Assembly: GCF_023617245.1 (NCBI RefSeq)
Contig: NZ_CP067396.1
Location: forward strand, 6,142,197-6,206,196
Length of the DNA stretch: 64,000 bases
Direction: 5' to 3'
Source: Lysobacter enzymogenes
GTDB lineage: Bacteria > Pseudomonadota > Gammaproteobacteria > Xanthomonadales > Xanthomonadaceae
The notes beneath the pieces were generated by a model. That model ran no database searches. It saw only the letters and a program-made list of their open reading frames with translations, and was not told the DNA's origin. This document shows, in pieces, positions 1-8,693 of this stretch. Both the position numbers and the translations under genes were made by a program. Positions within the stretch are counted from its first letter, which is position 1. Each line of letters begins with the position of its first letter.

Positions 1-82
1 CCGCACGCCCTCCCCGGGCGCCGCGGCGGCGCCCCCGCCCGCCGCGCTTCGTCTCTCCCCCCGATCACGGAGAACTCCCGCA

Positions 83-1084
83 ATGACTACGCTTCCGACC
101 CGCCGCCTCGGCCGCAACGGCCCCACCGTGTCCGCGCTCGGCCTGGGCTGCATGGGCATGAGCTTCGCCTACGGCGCCGCCGACCAGGACGAATCGCTGG
201 CCACGCTGGAACGCGCCCTGGAGCGCGGCATGACCTTCCTAGACACCGCCGACATCTACGGCCCGCACGCCAACGAGGAGCTGCTCGGCGGCTTCCTGCA
301 GGGCCGGCGCGACCAGGTGTTCCTGGCGACCAAGTTCGGCTTCGTGACCGATCCGGCCAACCCCGGCGCGCGCACCGTCAGCGGCCGTCCCGAGTACGTG
401 CGCAGCGCGGTCGAGGGCAGCCTTACGCGCCTGCGCACCGACCGCATCGACCTGTATTACCAGCACCGGGTCGATCCGAACGTGCCGATCGAGGACACCG
501 TCGGCGCGATGGCCGAGCTGGTGGCGCAGGGTAAGGTGCGTTACCTCGGCCTGTCGGAACCCTCCGCGCAGACCCTCGAACGCGCCCAGGCGGTGCATCC
601 GATCGCGGCGGTGCAGAGCGAATACTCGCTGTGGACCCGCGACCCGGAGAACAACGGCGTGCTGGCCACGTGCGAACGGTTGGGCGTGGGCTTCGTCCCC
701 TACAGCCCGCTCGGCCGCGGCTTCCTGACCGGGGCGATCACCGACACCGGCAGCCTCAGCCGCGACGACTTCCGCCTGAGCACGCCGCGCTTCCAGGGCG
801 ACAACTTCGCCCGCAACCTCGAACTGGCGCAGCAGGCCAAGGACCTCGCGGCGAGCAAGGGCTGCACGCCGGCGCAACTGGCGCTGGCCTGGGTGCTGGC
901 GCAGGGCGAGCACATCGTGCCGATCCCCGGCACCAAGCGGCGCAAGTACCTCGACGACAACCTCGGCGCGGTCGAGGTGACGCTGACGGCCGACGATCTG
1001 GCCCGCCTGGACGCGGTGTTCGCCCCCGGCGCGGCCGCGGGCGAACGCTACACCGAAGCGGGCATGGCGATGATCGGTCGCTGA
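83..1084 (+). CDS. Aldo/keto reductase (NADPH-dependent)
   Basis: A 333-residue cytosolic oxidoreductase of the aldo/keto reductase superfamily, expected to reduce aldehydes or ketones with NADPH; the substrate cannot be told from sequence. The catalytic tetrad is visible: Asp54 and Tyr59 in LDTADIYG, Lys84 in ATKFGF and His128 in YYQHRVDP. Near the C-terminus PIPGTKRRKYLDDN is the usual cofactor phosphate-binding stretch. The ATG follows a GGAG Shine-Dalgarno at a normal distance. It stands alone, followed by a strong terminator. A second enzyme of the same superfamily lies at 31469 and a dkgB-type one at 57053; all three differ clearly. The first 82 bases of the window hold no gene. Confidence 0.93.
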   Translation: MTTLPTRRLGRNGPTVSALGLGCMGMSFAYGAADQDESLATLERALERGMTFLDTADIYGPHANEELLGGFLQGRRDQVFLATKFGFVTDPANPGARTVSGRPEYVRSAVEGSLTRLRTDRIDLYYQHRVDPNVPIEDTVGAMAELVAQGKVRYLGLSEPSAQTLERAQAVHPIAAVQSEYSLWTRDPENNGVLATCERLGVGFVPYSPLGRGFLTGAITDTGSLSRDDFRLSTPRFQGDNFARNLELAQQAKDLAASKGCTPAQLALAWVLAQGEHIVPIPGTKRRKYLDDNLGAVEVTLTADDLARLDAVFAPGAAAGERYTEAGMAMIGR

Positions 1085-1093
1085 GCCGCGCTT

Positions 1094-1128
1094 ACGGGAC
1101 GCGGCGGCGACGCCGCGTCCCGTTTTTT
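1094..1128 (+). terminator. Rho-independent terminator
   Basis: A 13-bp perfect GC-rich stem with a 4-base loop (gcga) is followed by six T residues, directly after the aldo/keto reductase stop codon. Confidence 0.9.
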
Positions 1129-1163
1129 ATGCGGGTCGCGGTTGCGGCGCGACCGGTCGCTGC

Positions 1164-1243
1164 GCGGTCGCGACTCGCGTCGCTCCTACAGGGCGCGATG
1201 CCGCAACGCAGCGACTGTAGGAACGACGCGAGTCGCGACCGCG
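1164..1243. repeat. Family I dyad repeat (paired, inverted)
   Basis: Two inverted copies of the dispersed element whose core reads tgtaggagcgacgcgagtcg, at 1164-1190 (reverse) and 1216-1243 (forward), able to fold into a long hairpin. The same element recurs at more than a dozen sites in this window, always between genes. Confidence 0.85.
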
Positions 1244-1302
1244 ACACCTCATCTACGACGAACGCGGCCATCGAACGACGCCGCGGCGACGCTTCACTGC
1301 GT

Positions 1303-3444
1303 TCACCACCGATACCGCACCGACGCCGTCACCGTGCGCGGATAGCCGTAGTAGCACCACGTCGCGCTGTTGCACACCGCGACGTATTCCTTGTCGCTCA
1401 GGTTGCTGGCGTTGAGCTGGAACCGCCACGCGTCCAGGTCGTAGCGCACCGAGGCGTCGAACAGGGTGTACGAAGGCGTCTTCCACTGGTTGTAGGTATC
1501 GCCGTAGTGATCGCCGGTGTAGCGCACGCCCGCGCCGAAGCCCAGCCCCGACAGCGCGCCGTAGCCGATGCTGTAGTCCGCGCCGAGCGAGGCGACGTTG
1601 CGCGGCTGCAGCGCGATCTGCTTGCCCAGCGCGCCGGCGTCGTTGGTCTTGGTGACTTCCGAATCGGTGTAGGTGTAGGCGCCGTACACGCTCAGGCCGT
1701 TGGCGAAGTTCCAGCGCCCTTCCAGCTCGGCGCCGCGGACCCGGGTCTCGCCCTGCTGGACCGAAAACAGGGTGTGGACGGGATCGACGGTGAGGGTGTT
1801 CTTCTGCCTGATCTCGTAGGCGGCGAAGGTCAGCAGCGCGCGGCCGTGGGCGGGCTGGAACTTCAGGCCGGCCTCGATCTGCTCGCCGGTGGTCGGCACG
1901 AACGAGCGGCCGGCGAAATCGGCGCCCACGGTCGGTTCGAACGACTGCGACCAGGCCACATACGGCGCCCAACCCGAATCGAACAGATAGTTCACGCCCA
2001 GACGACCGGAGAACTTGCTGTCGTTCTGGCGCTCGCGCGTAACCGGCGTGGCCAGCAAGTTGTCGGTGCGCGTGCGCACCCGGTCCTGGCGGCCGGCGGC
2101 GGTGATCACCCAGCGGTCGATGCGGATCTGGTCCTGCACGTACACGCCGAACTGCTGCTGCACCTTGTCGGTGCGCGAGGTGTAGGCCGGCTTGACGATC
2201 GGCGCGCCGTAGACCGGATTGAAGATGTCCAGCGACGGCGCGCCGAACGCGAACGCCGAGCTGTAGTCGCTTTCCAGGCGGCGGTAGTCGACGCCGGCGA
2301 GCAGGGTGTGGTCCCAGGCGCCGCCGCCGAACTTCCATTCGACGTTGTTGTCGACCGCGAACGACTTGGAGGTTTCTTCCAGCGGGAAGTAATAGCGCGT
2401 CAGCGTGCGTTGGTCGGCTTGCAGGCCGAACGCGCCGACGCCGGCGTCGTGGTCGACATCGACCTTGCCGTAGCGCAGGTTCTGGCGGAAGGTCACCGCG
2501 TCGCTGAAGCGATGGCTGAACTCGTAGCCCAGCGAGCGCATGGTCTTGACGTAGTCGTTCCAGCCCGGCTCGCCGGTGTAGCGCTCGCGCGGGATCTTGC
2601 CGTGCGGGTTCGGCAGCAGGGTGCCGGCCGCGGGCAGGAAGCCGCCGCCCTGGGCGGTGTCGGCCTTCTGCCAGCGCGCCAGCACGGTCAGTTCGGTGTC
2701 CTCGCTCGGCTTCCAGGTCAGCGCGGGGGCGAAGAAATAGCGGTCGTCCTTGACGTAGTCGACGACGTTGTCGCTGTTGCGCGCCAGGCCGGTGAGCCGG
2801 TAGCTCAGCGTGCCGCCGGCGCCGAGCGGGCCGCCGAAGTCGAACGCGGCCTGGCGCAGGTCGTAGTTGCCGAGGGTCACTTCGACTTCGCGCAGCGCCT
2901 CGTCGGTGGGCCGCTTGCTGACCATGTTGACCAGGCCGCCCGGCGGCATCGCGCCGTAGGCCACCGACGACGGGCCCTTGAGCACGTCCAGCCGCTCCAG
3001 GCCGTAGGGCTCGATGCGGGTGCCGCCGGTCCACACGCCGTCGGTCAGGGTCAGCCCGTCCATGTAGCGCGCCGGGCTGAAGCCGCGCACCAGCAGCCAG
3101 TCGCTGCGGGTGTCCTGGCCGTAGCCGCCGCCCTGGGCGCCGGCGGTGTACCACACCGCTTCCTCGACGCCCTGGATGCCGCGCTCGCGCATCTGCTGGG
3201 CGGTGATCACCGACACCGACTGCGGCACCTCGATCAACGGGGTGTCGGTCTTGGTCACGGTCTGGCTGCGCTTGGCGATCGGCGCCTGGACCTGGACGTT
3301 GTCGAGGGTCGTGGGATCGGCGGGCGCCGGTTGCGCGGCCGCGGCGAAGGCGGCCAAGGCCAGCGGCAGGCCCGGCAAGGCCGCGCGGACCGCACGCGGC
3401 AGACGCGCGCGGCAAGGAGTGGGGACGGCACGGGAGAAAGGCAT
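1303..3444 (-). CDS. TonB-dependent siderophore receptor
   Basis: A 713-residue outer-membrane receptor that would import a ferric siderophore using TonB energy. After a signal peptide (about residues 1-30, ending near FAAAAQPAPA) comes a TonB-box-like VQVQAP stretch. The plug domain follows with IEVPQSVSVITAQQM and LVRGFSPARYMDGL, then LERLDVLKGPSSVAYG and PGGLVNMVSKRP, classic plug motifs of the siderophore subfamily. The rest is a beta barrel ending in the aromatic residue of VRYRW, as needed for barrel assembly. I chose the ATG just before the signal peptide; the open frame runs much further upstream without coding character. A Fur-box-like site lies 107 bp upstream, so iron repression is likely. 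The siderophore is unknown. Confidence 0.93.
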   Translation of the reverse strand: MPFSRAVPTPCRARLPRAVRAALPGLPLALAAFAAAAQPAPADPTTLDNVQVQAPIAKRSQTVTKTDTPLIEVPQSVSVITAQQMRERGIQGVEEAVWYTAGAQGGGYGQDTRSDWLLVRGFSPARYMDGLTLTDGVWTGGTRIEPYGLERLDVLKGPSSVAYGAMPPGGLVNMVSKRPTDEALREVEVTLGNYDLRQAAFDFGGPLGAGGTLSYRLTGLARNSDNVVDYVKDDRYFFAPALTWKPSEDTELTVLARWQKADTAQGGGFLPAAGTLLPNPHGKIPRERYTGEPGWNDYVKTMRSLGYEFSHRFSDAVTFRQNLRYGKVDVDHDAGVGAFGLQADQRTLTRYYFPLEETSKSFAVDNNVEWKFGGGAWDHTLLAGVDYRRLESDYSSAFAFGAPSLDIFNPVYGAPIVKPAYTSRTDKVQQQFGVYVQDQIRIDRWVITAAGRQDRVRTRTDNLLATPVTRERQNDSKFSGRLGVNYLFDSGWAPYVAWSQSFEPTVGADFAGRSFVPTTGEQIEAGLKFQPAHGRALLTFAAYEIRQKNTLTVDPVHTLFSVQQGETRVRGAELEGRWNFANGLSVYGAYTYTDSEVTKTNDAGALGKQIALQPRNVASLGADYSIGYGALSGLGFGAGVRYTGDHYGDTYNQWKTPSYTLFDASVRYDLDAWRFQLNASNLSDKEYVAVCNSATWCYYGYPRTVTASVRYRW

Positions 3445-3551
3445 CGATAGCGGCCTGAAGACGGGAGAAGAGGGGGCGGCGCCGACCGTTCCTTGGCGCG
3501 ACAGCGCAAGCGGGTCGGCCGCGCCAGGGTTGGCGCCCGCCCGCCGTAAAC

Positions 3552-3570
3552 AATAATGATTCTCAATTGT
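3552..3570 (-). promoter_or_regulatory. Putative Fur box
   Basis: The 19 bases match the classical palindromic Fur consensus at about 13 positions (read on the minus strand: gagaatcattatt). It is a conspicuously AT-rich island in very GC-rich DNA, upstream of the TonB-dependent siderophore receptor gene, as expected for iron control. Confidence 0.75.
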
Positions 3571-4015
3571 AGGCGGGGGCAGGCGCGCCGGCAATGCCGG
3601 GGCCGGCGCGGCGCCGCGGTCGGGGCCCGGCGCGGCCCGGCGCGGCCGGACTCGGCCCGGGAAGCGCCCGGTGCCGGCGCATCGGCCGGCCTGTGCGGCC
3701 TGGCGGCCTGGGCCGGCCGCCTTCAGCCGCGCGTCGCGACCCTTGCATCGGATCCGTGTGGACGTGGCGCCCTTCGTCGCGCGACACGCCACGGCTCCCG
3801 CATCGAATCCGTGCCGGCCGTGCGACGCCCGTACGCCGGATCGGTACCCACCGGACCCGATTGACGCCCGCACCGGCATTGATGACGATTCGCCCGGACG
3901 GCGCGGCCGCCGCAACCACGGTCGCGGCCGACAGCATTCGCCGCCGCGGCATACCCCGGCATTTCCCAATCGCCGCCGGCCAGCGCCGGCGGCCGCCAGC
4001 GCAGGAAGCGCCCGC
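3571..4015. other. Non-coding gap between divergent genes
   Basis: About 445 bases of GC-rich DNA between the receptor's regulatory region and the membrane protein gene. Open frames here are overlapping and low in complexity; I see no gene, RNA or repeat I can support. Confidence 0.5.
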
Positions 4016-5338
4016 ATGTTCCAGCCCCCGCCGGTCGCCATCGAACAACTCGAAGGACCGATCGAACGACTGCGTTTGACCGCCGCGGCCGACGGCCGCT
4101 TCGTCGCCTGGATCGCGGGCCAGCAGGTGCACGGCCGCACCCGCGACGCCTTCAATGCGCCGTTCGCCTGGCAGGCGTTGCAACGCATGGCGCTGAACGC
4201 GTTGCCGGCGCGGGTCGGCGTGCTGGTGTACGCCGACGGCCGCCGCGAAGCGCATTGGGCGGTGGCCGCCGGCAGCGCCGGCCTGATTCCGATGCCGACC
4301 GAGTTGGAACGCAAGCTCGCGCTGGCCCAGGCGATGCGCTGGCTGCCGGTGCTGGCGCTGTGGTCGATCTGGAGCGGCGTGGCGCTGCCCCAGGCGCACG
4401 CGGGCCTGGGCTGGATGTTGCTGCTGTTGATCGCGCTGGGCGGTACCGCCGGAATCGCCGCGACCCTCGCGACCCAGGCCTGGACCTGGCTGCAGAACCG
4501 CCGGCGCCGGCCAATCATGGCCGCGTCGGAGCACCACTTGGTCCACGCCATCGGCGCGATGCGCAAGCAACACCGCGTCTGGTCGCGGCGCCTGCGCACC
4601 GCGGCGCTACGCCGGGCCGCGCGCGACGCCTCGCGCGCGCAGACCCAAGGCGACGATTGGACGCAGACCCTGGCCGGCGACAACGCCGCCTGCACCGTCG
4701 CGCTGCAGCGCCTGCACGGCCGCCTGCCGATGCCGTGGTCGAGCCAGGGCCTGCACGGCGAGGGCAGCGGCATGCTGCTGATGGACGACTACCGGTTCGC
4801 GCTGTGCGGGCGCTACCTCAGCCTGCGCGCGCTGCACGGCCCCGGCTACCCGACGCCGTTCCTGGCGATGGGCGACCGGGTCGAAGTGCTGGTGCCGGCG
4901 CAGGAGCGGGCCGAGGCCGACTCGGTGTACGCGTTGCGCAATCTCGAAGACGGGCGGATCTACATCGCCCACGGCGGCTTCCGCCTGCTCGCCGGCGGCG
5001 ATCCCGCCGGCGAGCACGCGCTGACCGGCTTCACCGCGCGCAGCTATCGCTTGCGCGGCGCGGGCGGCGCGGCGATCGCGCTGATCGCAACGACACTGTG
5101 CTACTTCGTGTTCGGTTTCGATCCGGACGAAGCCGGCCGTTCGCTCGAACGGGCCGGGTTCTTCGCGGCCGTGTTCGCCGCCATGATCGCGGCGATCGCG
5201 CTGCCGTACGCGTGGTCGCGCCGGCGCTGGCGCCGCGGCCGCGCCAACGCCCGCGAGCGCCTGACCGAACGGGTCTACGCGGCGCTCGACCTGGGTTCGC
5301 CGCTGGCGCCGCTGCCCGCGCACGCGCGCGACGTGTAA
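4016..5338 (+). CDS. Inner-membrane protein of unknown function (paralogue of 7911)
   Basis: A 440-residue protein I cannot assign to a named family. Two hydrophobic segments lie at about residues 105-150 and another pair at 345-400 (AAIALIATTLCYFVFG, then FAAVFAAMIAAIALPYAW), separated by a soluble stretch. The start ATG has AGGAAG upstream; the frame is open further upstream but without a better start. Its C-terminal half aligns with the 230-residue protein at 7911: both share GDRVE, ALRN, FR-L, the paired membrane segments and the ending YAAL-x-x-GSPL. NCBI uses the label 'putative type VI secretion system effector' for some xanthomonad membrane proteins with a similar layout; that link is a weak guess. 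Confidence 0.75.
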   Translation: MFQPPPVAIEQLEGPIERLRLTAAADGRFVAWIAGQQVHGRTRDAFNAPFAWQALQRMALNALPARVGVLVYADGRREAHWAVAAGSAGLIPMPTELERKLALAQAMRWLPVLALWSIWSGVALPQAHAGLGWMLLLLIALGGTAGIAATLATQAWTWLQNRRRRPIMAASEHHLVHAIGAMRKQHRVWSRRLRTAALRRAARDASRAQTQGDDWTQTLAGDNAACTVALQRLHGRLPMPWSSQGLHGEGSGMLLMDDYRFALCGRYLSLRALHGPGYPTPFLAMGDRVEVLVPAQERAEADSVYALRNLEDGRIYIAHGGFRLLAGGDPAGEHALTGFTARSYRLRGAGGAAIALIATTLCYFVFGFDPDEAGRSLERAGFFAAVFAAMIAAIALPYAWSRRRWRRGRANARERLTERVYAALDLGSPLAPLPAHARDV

Positions 5339-5431
5339 GCCGGCGCCTGCAGCGCGAACCCGGCGCAGCGGGCGCTTCCACTTGCACGACAACGCGCCGC
5401 CGGACGGCGGCGCGCGTCGGCGCGCGATGCG

Positions 5432-5650
5432 CTACTCGGGCAGATACCGGCAGCCGAGCGGCCCGGCGCAGAGGTTGTGCTCGCGCGCGCAGATCTCCCA
5501 GTTGCCGTCGGGCCGGGCCATGCAGCTGTCGTAGATCGCGACGCACGGGCTGCAGTCGGGCTTGGCCGCCGCGACGCTGCCGGCGAAACCGGCGGCGAAC
5601 GCGAACGCGACGAACGCGGCGAGCAGGGTAGTGCGATGGGTTGGACTCAT
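5432..5650 (-). CDS. Secreted six-cysteine mini-protein, copy 3
   Basis: A 72-residue protein with an N-terminal signal peptide (hydrophobic LLAAFVAFAFAAGFAGSVAAA, cleavage near residue 29) and a mature part of about 43 residues carrying six cysteines. Their spacing is C-x2-C-x6-C-x10-C-x6-C-x5-C, the same as in the two paralogues at 5695 and 6030. Shared residues include IYD before the third cysteine, CM-x-x-PD and EHN before the fifth. AAGGAGA lies just before the ATG. It is last in a three-gene minus-strand row. The even cysteine number and export signal suggest a disulfide-bonded periplasmic or secreted peptide. No known family recognised. Confidence 0.85.
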   Translation of the reverse strand: MSPTHRTTLLAAFVAFAFAAGFAGSVAAAKPDCSPCVAIYDSCMARPDGNWEICAREHNLCAGPLGCRYLPE

Positions 5651-5694
5651 CGGACCTTCTCCTTGGTCGTGGAACGGACGGTCGGCGGCGCGCT

Positions 5695-5907
5695 TCAGAA
5701 CTCCGGCATCAGCGGGCAGTTGATCGGCTCGGCGCAATAGTTGTGCTCGCGCGCGCAGAGGCCCTGGTCGGCATCGGGCTGGACCATGCAGGCGTCGTAG
5801 ATGGCGGTGCACCAACTGCAATCGCGCTGCGCGAACGCGCTGCCGGCGAAACCGGCGGCGAATACGGACAAAGCGAGGAACAACGTCGTGCGGCGAATGG
5901 AACGCAT
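5695..5907 (-). CDS. Secreted six-cysteine mini-protein, copy 2
   Basis: A 70-residue paralogue of its neighbours: signal peptide (TTLFLALSVFAAGFAGSAFA, cleavage after AFA near residue 26), then a mature domain with the invariant C-x2-C-x6-C-x10-C-x6-C-x5-C pattern (DCSWC, IYDACM, LCAREHNYC, INC). An AAGGAGAAGG ribosome site stands before the ATG and resembles that of both neighbours, so the duplicated unit included the leader. 44 bases separate it from copy 3, which suggests an operon. Function unknown. Confidence 0.85.
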   Translation of the reverse strand: MRSIRRTTLFLALSVFAAGFAGSAFAQRDCSWCTAIYDACMVQPDADQGLCAREHNYCAEPINCPLMPEF

Positions 5908-6029
5908 ACGAACCTTCTCCTTGGTCGGGGCGGCCGCGCGCCGTGGCGGCGCCGGCCGCATGGATGCCGGCGGCGAATGCGCGCGCGGCCGGACGCGCCG
6001 GACGCGGGACGCACGCGCGCCGGCGTTGC

Positions 6030-6245
6030 TCAGGTCTGCGGCTTGAACGGACAGCCCAGCGACTTGGCGCAGCGGTTGTGTTCGAGCACGCACTCGTACT
6101 CGCTGGCGTCGGGCTTGGCCATGCAGTTGTCGTAGATGCCGGTGCAGATGCTGCAATTGCGCTGGGCCGCGGCGCCTCCGGCGAAACCGGCGGCGAGCGC
6201 GAAGGCGGCGGCGAAGATCAGGGTGTGGCGTCGGATCGAACGCAT
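6030..6245 (-). CDS. Secreted six-cysteine mini-protein, copy 1
   Basis: A 71-residue member of the same trio, first in the transcription direction. The signal peptide ends near residue 28 (GGAAAQ) and the mature domain again has six cysteines in C-x2-C-x6-C-x10-C-x6-C-x5-C order (NCSIC, IYDNCM, ECVLEHNRC, LGC). The leader before the ATG carries AAGGAGCAGG, close to copies 2 and 3. The loop between cysteines 3 and 4 is the most variable part, while IYD-x-CM and EHN are fixed. Function unknown. Confidence 0.85.
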   Translation of the reverse strand: MRSIRRHTLIFAAAFALAAGFAGGAAAQRNCSICTGIYDNCMAKPDASEYECVLEHNRCAKSLGCPFKPQT

Positions 6246-6455
6246 GCGAACCTGCTCCTTGGTCGGCGGGCCGGAACGGCCAGCGACAGCATGCGCGCGG
6301 GGGTCGCCGCGGCCCGTGACTGCGATCACGGGGCGGTTGGCGAATCCCTGGCCGGCCGATGTCCGGCGCGGCGAGCGCGCGCACGCGAACGGCGCGGGTA
6401 TCGCCGGCCGCGGCTTCGGCCTTAGCATCGGGCGTTATCGCGGCGGCGGCTTGCT

Positions 6456-6545
6456 GTGGTGGGAGGGCCTTCAGGCCCGATGCTCTGGTGTCTGGTCGCC
6501 GCGACCGGACCGGACAGCATTGGGCCTGAAGGCCCTCCCACCACA
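6456..6545. repeat. Family II inverted repeat
   Basis: Two arms (6456-6484 and 6517-6545) with the core gtgggagggccttcaggccc face each other across about 32 bases and can form a long hairpin. Related elements lie at 47483, 51351 and 61095. This copy sits just upstream of an amidohydrolase gene. Confidence 0.85.
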
Positions 6546-6590
6546 GCGGCGCGCCGCCCGCCCGCCTTCCTACCGCACTGGAGTTTCGCG

Positions 6591-7907
6591 ATGTCCCCTC
6601 GCTTCCGCCCGACGGCGCTCGCCGCACTGGCGCTCGGCCTGATCGCCGCCCCGGCCTTCGCCCAGCAAGCCGCCGCCCCCGCCGCGGTCGCGCAGGCCGC
6701 GCGTTCGGTGCAGACCCAGGTCGTGGCCTGGCGCCGCGACATCCATCAGCATCCCGAACTGGGCCAGCACGAGGTGCGCACCGCCAAGCTGGTCGCCGAC
6801 CAGTTGCGCAAACTCGGCCTGCAGCCGCGCACCGGCATCGCCCACACCGGCGTGGTCGCCGTGCTCAAGGGCGGCCTGCCCGGCCCGCGCATCGCCATCC
6901 GCGCCGACATGGACGCGCTGCCGGTGACCGAGCCGGCCGGCCTGGCGTTCGCTTCCAAAGTTACCGCCGATTACCGCGGCCAGCCGGTCGGGGTGATGCA
7001 CGCCTGCGGCCACGACGCGCACGTGGCGATCCTGCTCGGCGTGGCCACCGCGCTGGCGGCGCAGAAGGAACGGCTGCCGGGCGAGGTGATGTTCGTGTTC
7101 CAGCCGGCCGAGGAAGGCCCGCCGACCGCCGGCGAACCCTTCGGCGCCAAGCTCATGCTCGCCGAGGGCGTGTTCAAGGACTTCAAACCCGACGCGGTGT
7201 TCGGCCTGCACGTGTGGGCCGGGCTCAACGTCGGCCAGGTCGGCTACCGCAGCGGCCCGATGCTGGCCAGCGCCGACGAATGGAGCCTGACCGTGCGCGG
7301 CAAGCAGACCCACGGCTCGCGGCCGTGGGACGGCGTCGATCCGATCACCGTCGGCGCGCAGATCCTGCTCGCCAGCCAGAGCATGATCGCGCGCCAGGTC
7401 AACATCGCCGCGACCCCGGTGGTGCTGACCGCCGGCCAGTTCAACAGCGGCGTGCGTTTCAACATCATTCCCGACGAAGCCAAGTTGGTCGGCACCCTGC
7501 GCACGTTCGACCCGGCCGTGCGCGAAGACGTGATCGCGCGCCTGCGCCGCACCGCCGACGACTACGCCCATGCCGCCGGCGCCAGCGCCGAGCTGGCGGT
7601 GGTCAACAACGCCCCGGCCACGATCAACGACGCCGCCCTGACCCGCCGCGTTTTGCCGTCGCTGCGGCGCGCGGCCGGCGAGGCCAACGTGAGCGAATCC
7701 GGGCTGGTGACCGTGGCCGAAGACTTCTCCCAATTCGCCAACACCGTGCCGGGCTTCTATTTCTTCGTCGGCTCCACCGCCCAGGGCAGCGACGCGGCCA
7801 AGGCGCCGATCAACCACTCGCCGAACTTCATGCTCGACGAAGGCGCGCTGGAAGTCGGCACCAAGACGATGCTGCAGGTGGCGCTGGATTACCTGCACGG
7901 GTCCTGA
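6591..7907 (+). CDS. Exported M20-family amidohydrolase 1
   Basis: A 438-residue metal-dependent hydrolase of the M20 peptidase/amidohydrolase family (relatives cleave N-acyl or N-carbamoyl amino acids and hippurate). A signal peptide with cleavage at PAFA-QQ near residue 24 predicts a periplasmic enzyme. Metal-binding motifs are clear: HACGHDAH (Cys139, His141), the QPAEEG motif with Glu174/Glu175, and a C-terminal INHSPNF. The chosen ATG directly precedes the signal peptide and has CTGGAG upstream. The unknown membrane protein at 7911 begins 3 bases after its stop, then a second enzyme of the same family follows at 8694. The substrate is not determinable. Confidence 0.92.
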   Translation: MSPRFRPTALAALALGLIAAPAFAQQAAAPAAVAQAARSVQTQVVAWRRDIHQHPELGQHEVRTAKLVADQLRKLGLQPRTGIAHTGVVAVLKGGLPGPRIAIRADMDALPVTEPAGLAFASKVTADYRGQPVGVMHACGHDAHVAILLGVATALAAQKERLPGEVMFVFQPAEEGPPTAGEPFGAKLMLAEGVFKDFKPDAVFGLHVWAGLNVGQVGYRSGPMLASADEWSLTVRGKQTHGSRPWDGVDPITVGAQILLASQSMIARQVNIAATPVVLTAGQFNSGVRFNIIPDEAKLVGTLRTFDPAVREDVIARLRRTADDYAHAAGASAELAVVNNAPATINDAALTRRVLPSLRRAAGEANVSESGLVTVAEDFSQFANTVPGFYFFVGSTAQGSDAAKAPINHSPNFMLDEGALEVGTKTMLQVALDYLHGS

Positions 7908-7910
7908 GGC

Positions 7911-8603
7911 GTGGACGAACCCGCATCCGACCAGGACCGCGGCGCGGCCGCTGCGCTGCGCCTGAGCGGCGCGGTGCGGCGACTGCAACGCACGGTGCAG
8001 ACTCTCAGCCGCGGCGGCCGCCACGGCGCGCGGGTCGAATTCGCGGTCTATCGCTTCGACCTCGACCGCCGGCGCGTGGCGCTGTACGTGCCGCTGGCGC
8101 CGGACGGGCCGGCGGGGCCGCCGCTGGCCGAGGGCGACCGGGTCGAGCTGCTCGCGCAGCGCTACCGCCCCGATGCGCGCGACGACGCGCGGCAGGCCGA
8201 GGCCGGCGCGGTGGTGGCCCTGCGCAACCATGATCGCGGCGCGGCGTATGCCTGTCACAGCGCGTTCCGCTGGCTGATGCTGGACATCGCCCCGGTCGGC
8301 TACACCCCGCGCATGCTGCGCGCGGCGCTGTGGTGGACGCTCGGCCTGTCGTTGCTGGCGTGCGCGGCGATCCCCGGTTTCACCTTCGCCATCGGCTCTG
8401 CGACGCCGTGGCAGCGAACGCTCGCCGACGTCGCGGCGCTGGTGGCGCTGATCGACGCGGCGATCTGGCTGCCGGTGGCGGCCTTGCAGCTGCGCTGGCG
8501 CCTGGGCCGGCCGACGCGGCGCCAGCGCTACACCGAACAGGCGTATGCCGCGCTCGGATTCGGCTCGCCGCTGGATCCCGCGCCGGGCCTGATCGAATTG
8601 TGA
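7911..8603 (+). CDS. Membrane protein of unknown function (short paralogue of 4016)
   Basis: A 230-residue protein starting at GTG three bases after the amidohydrolase stop, so probably co-transcribed. Residues 1-125 are soluble and basic; two membrane segments follow (about 142-162 TLGLSLLACAAIPGFTFAI and 172-190), then a basic tail. It resembles the C-terminal half of the 440-residue protein at 4016: GDRVELL versus GDRVEVL, VALRN versus YALRN, and the tail YAALGFGSPLDP versus YAALDLGSPLAP. It lacks the N-terminal membrane half of that protein. No named family recognised. The GTG start is the likeliest but not proven. Confidence 0.75.
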   Translation: MDEPASDQDRGAAAALRLSGAVRRLQRTVQTLSRGGRHGARVEFAVYRFDLDRRRVALYVPLAPDGPAGPPLAEGDRVELLAQRYRPDARDDARQAEAGAVVALRNHDRGAAYACHSAFRWLMLDIAPVGYTPRMLRAALWWTLGLSLLACAAIPGFTFAIGSATPWQRTLADVAALVALIDAAIWLPVAALQLRWRLGRPTRRQRYTEQAYAALGFGSPLDPAPGLIEL

Positions 8604-8693
8604 GGACGGCGCGGTGAGTTCTCGCGACCAACGTCGCGCAGCCCGGGTCCGCCGCATCGGCTAGCATCGGGACTTTCCCGCCGGAGTCCGTCG

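Noticed and set aside
631..3450. A 939-codon plus-strand frame across the aldo/keto reductase end and the receptor gene
   Set aside because: It runs antisense to a clear TonB-dependent receptor and through a terminator and repeats; composition is typical of a shadow frame.
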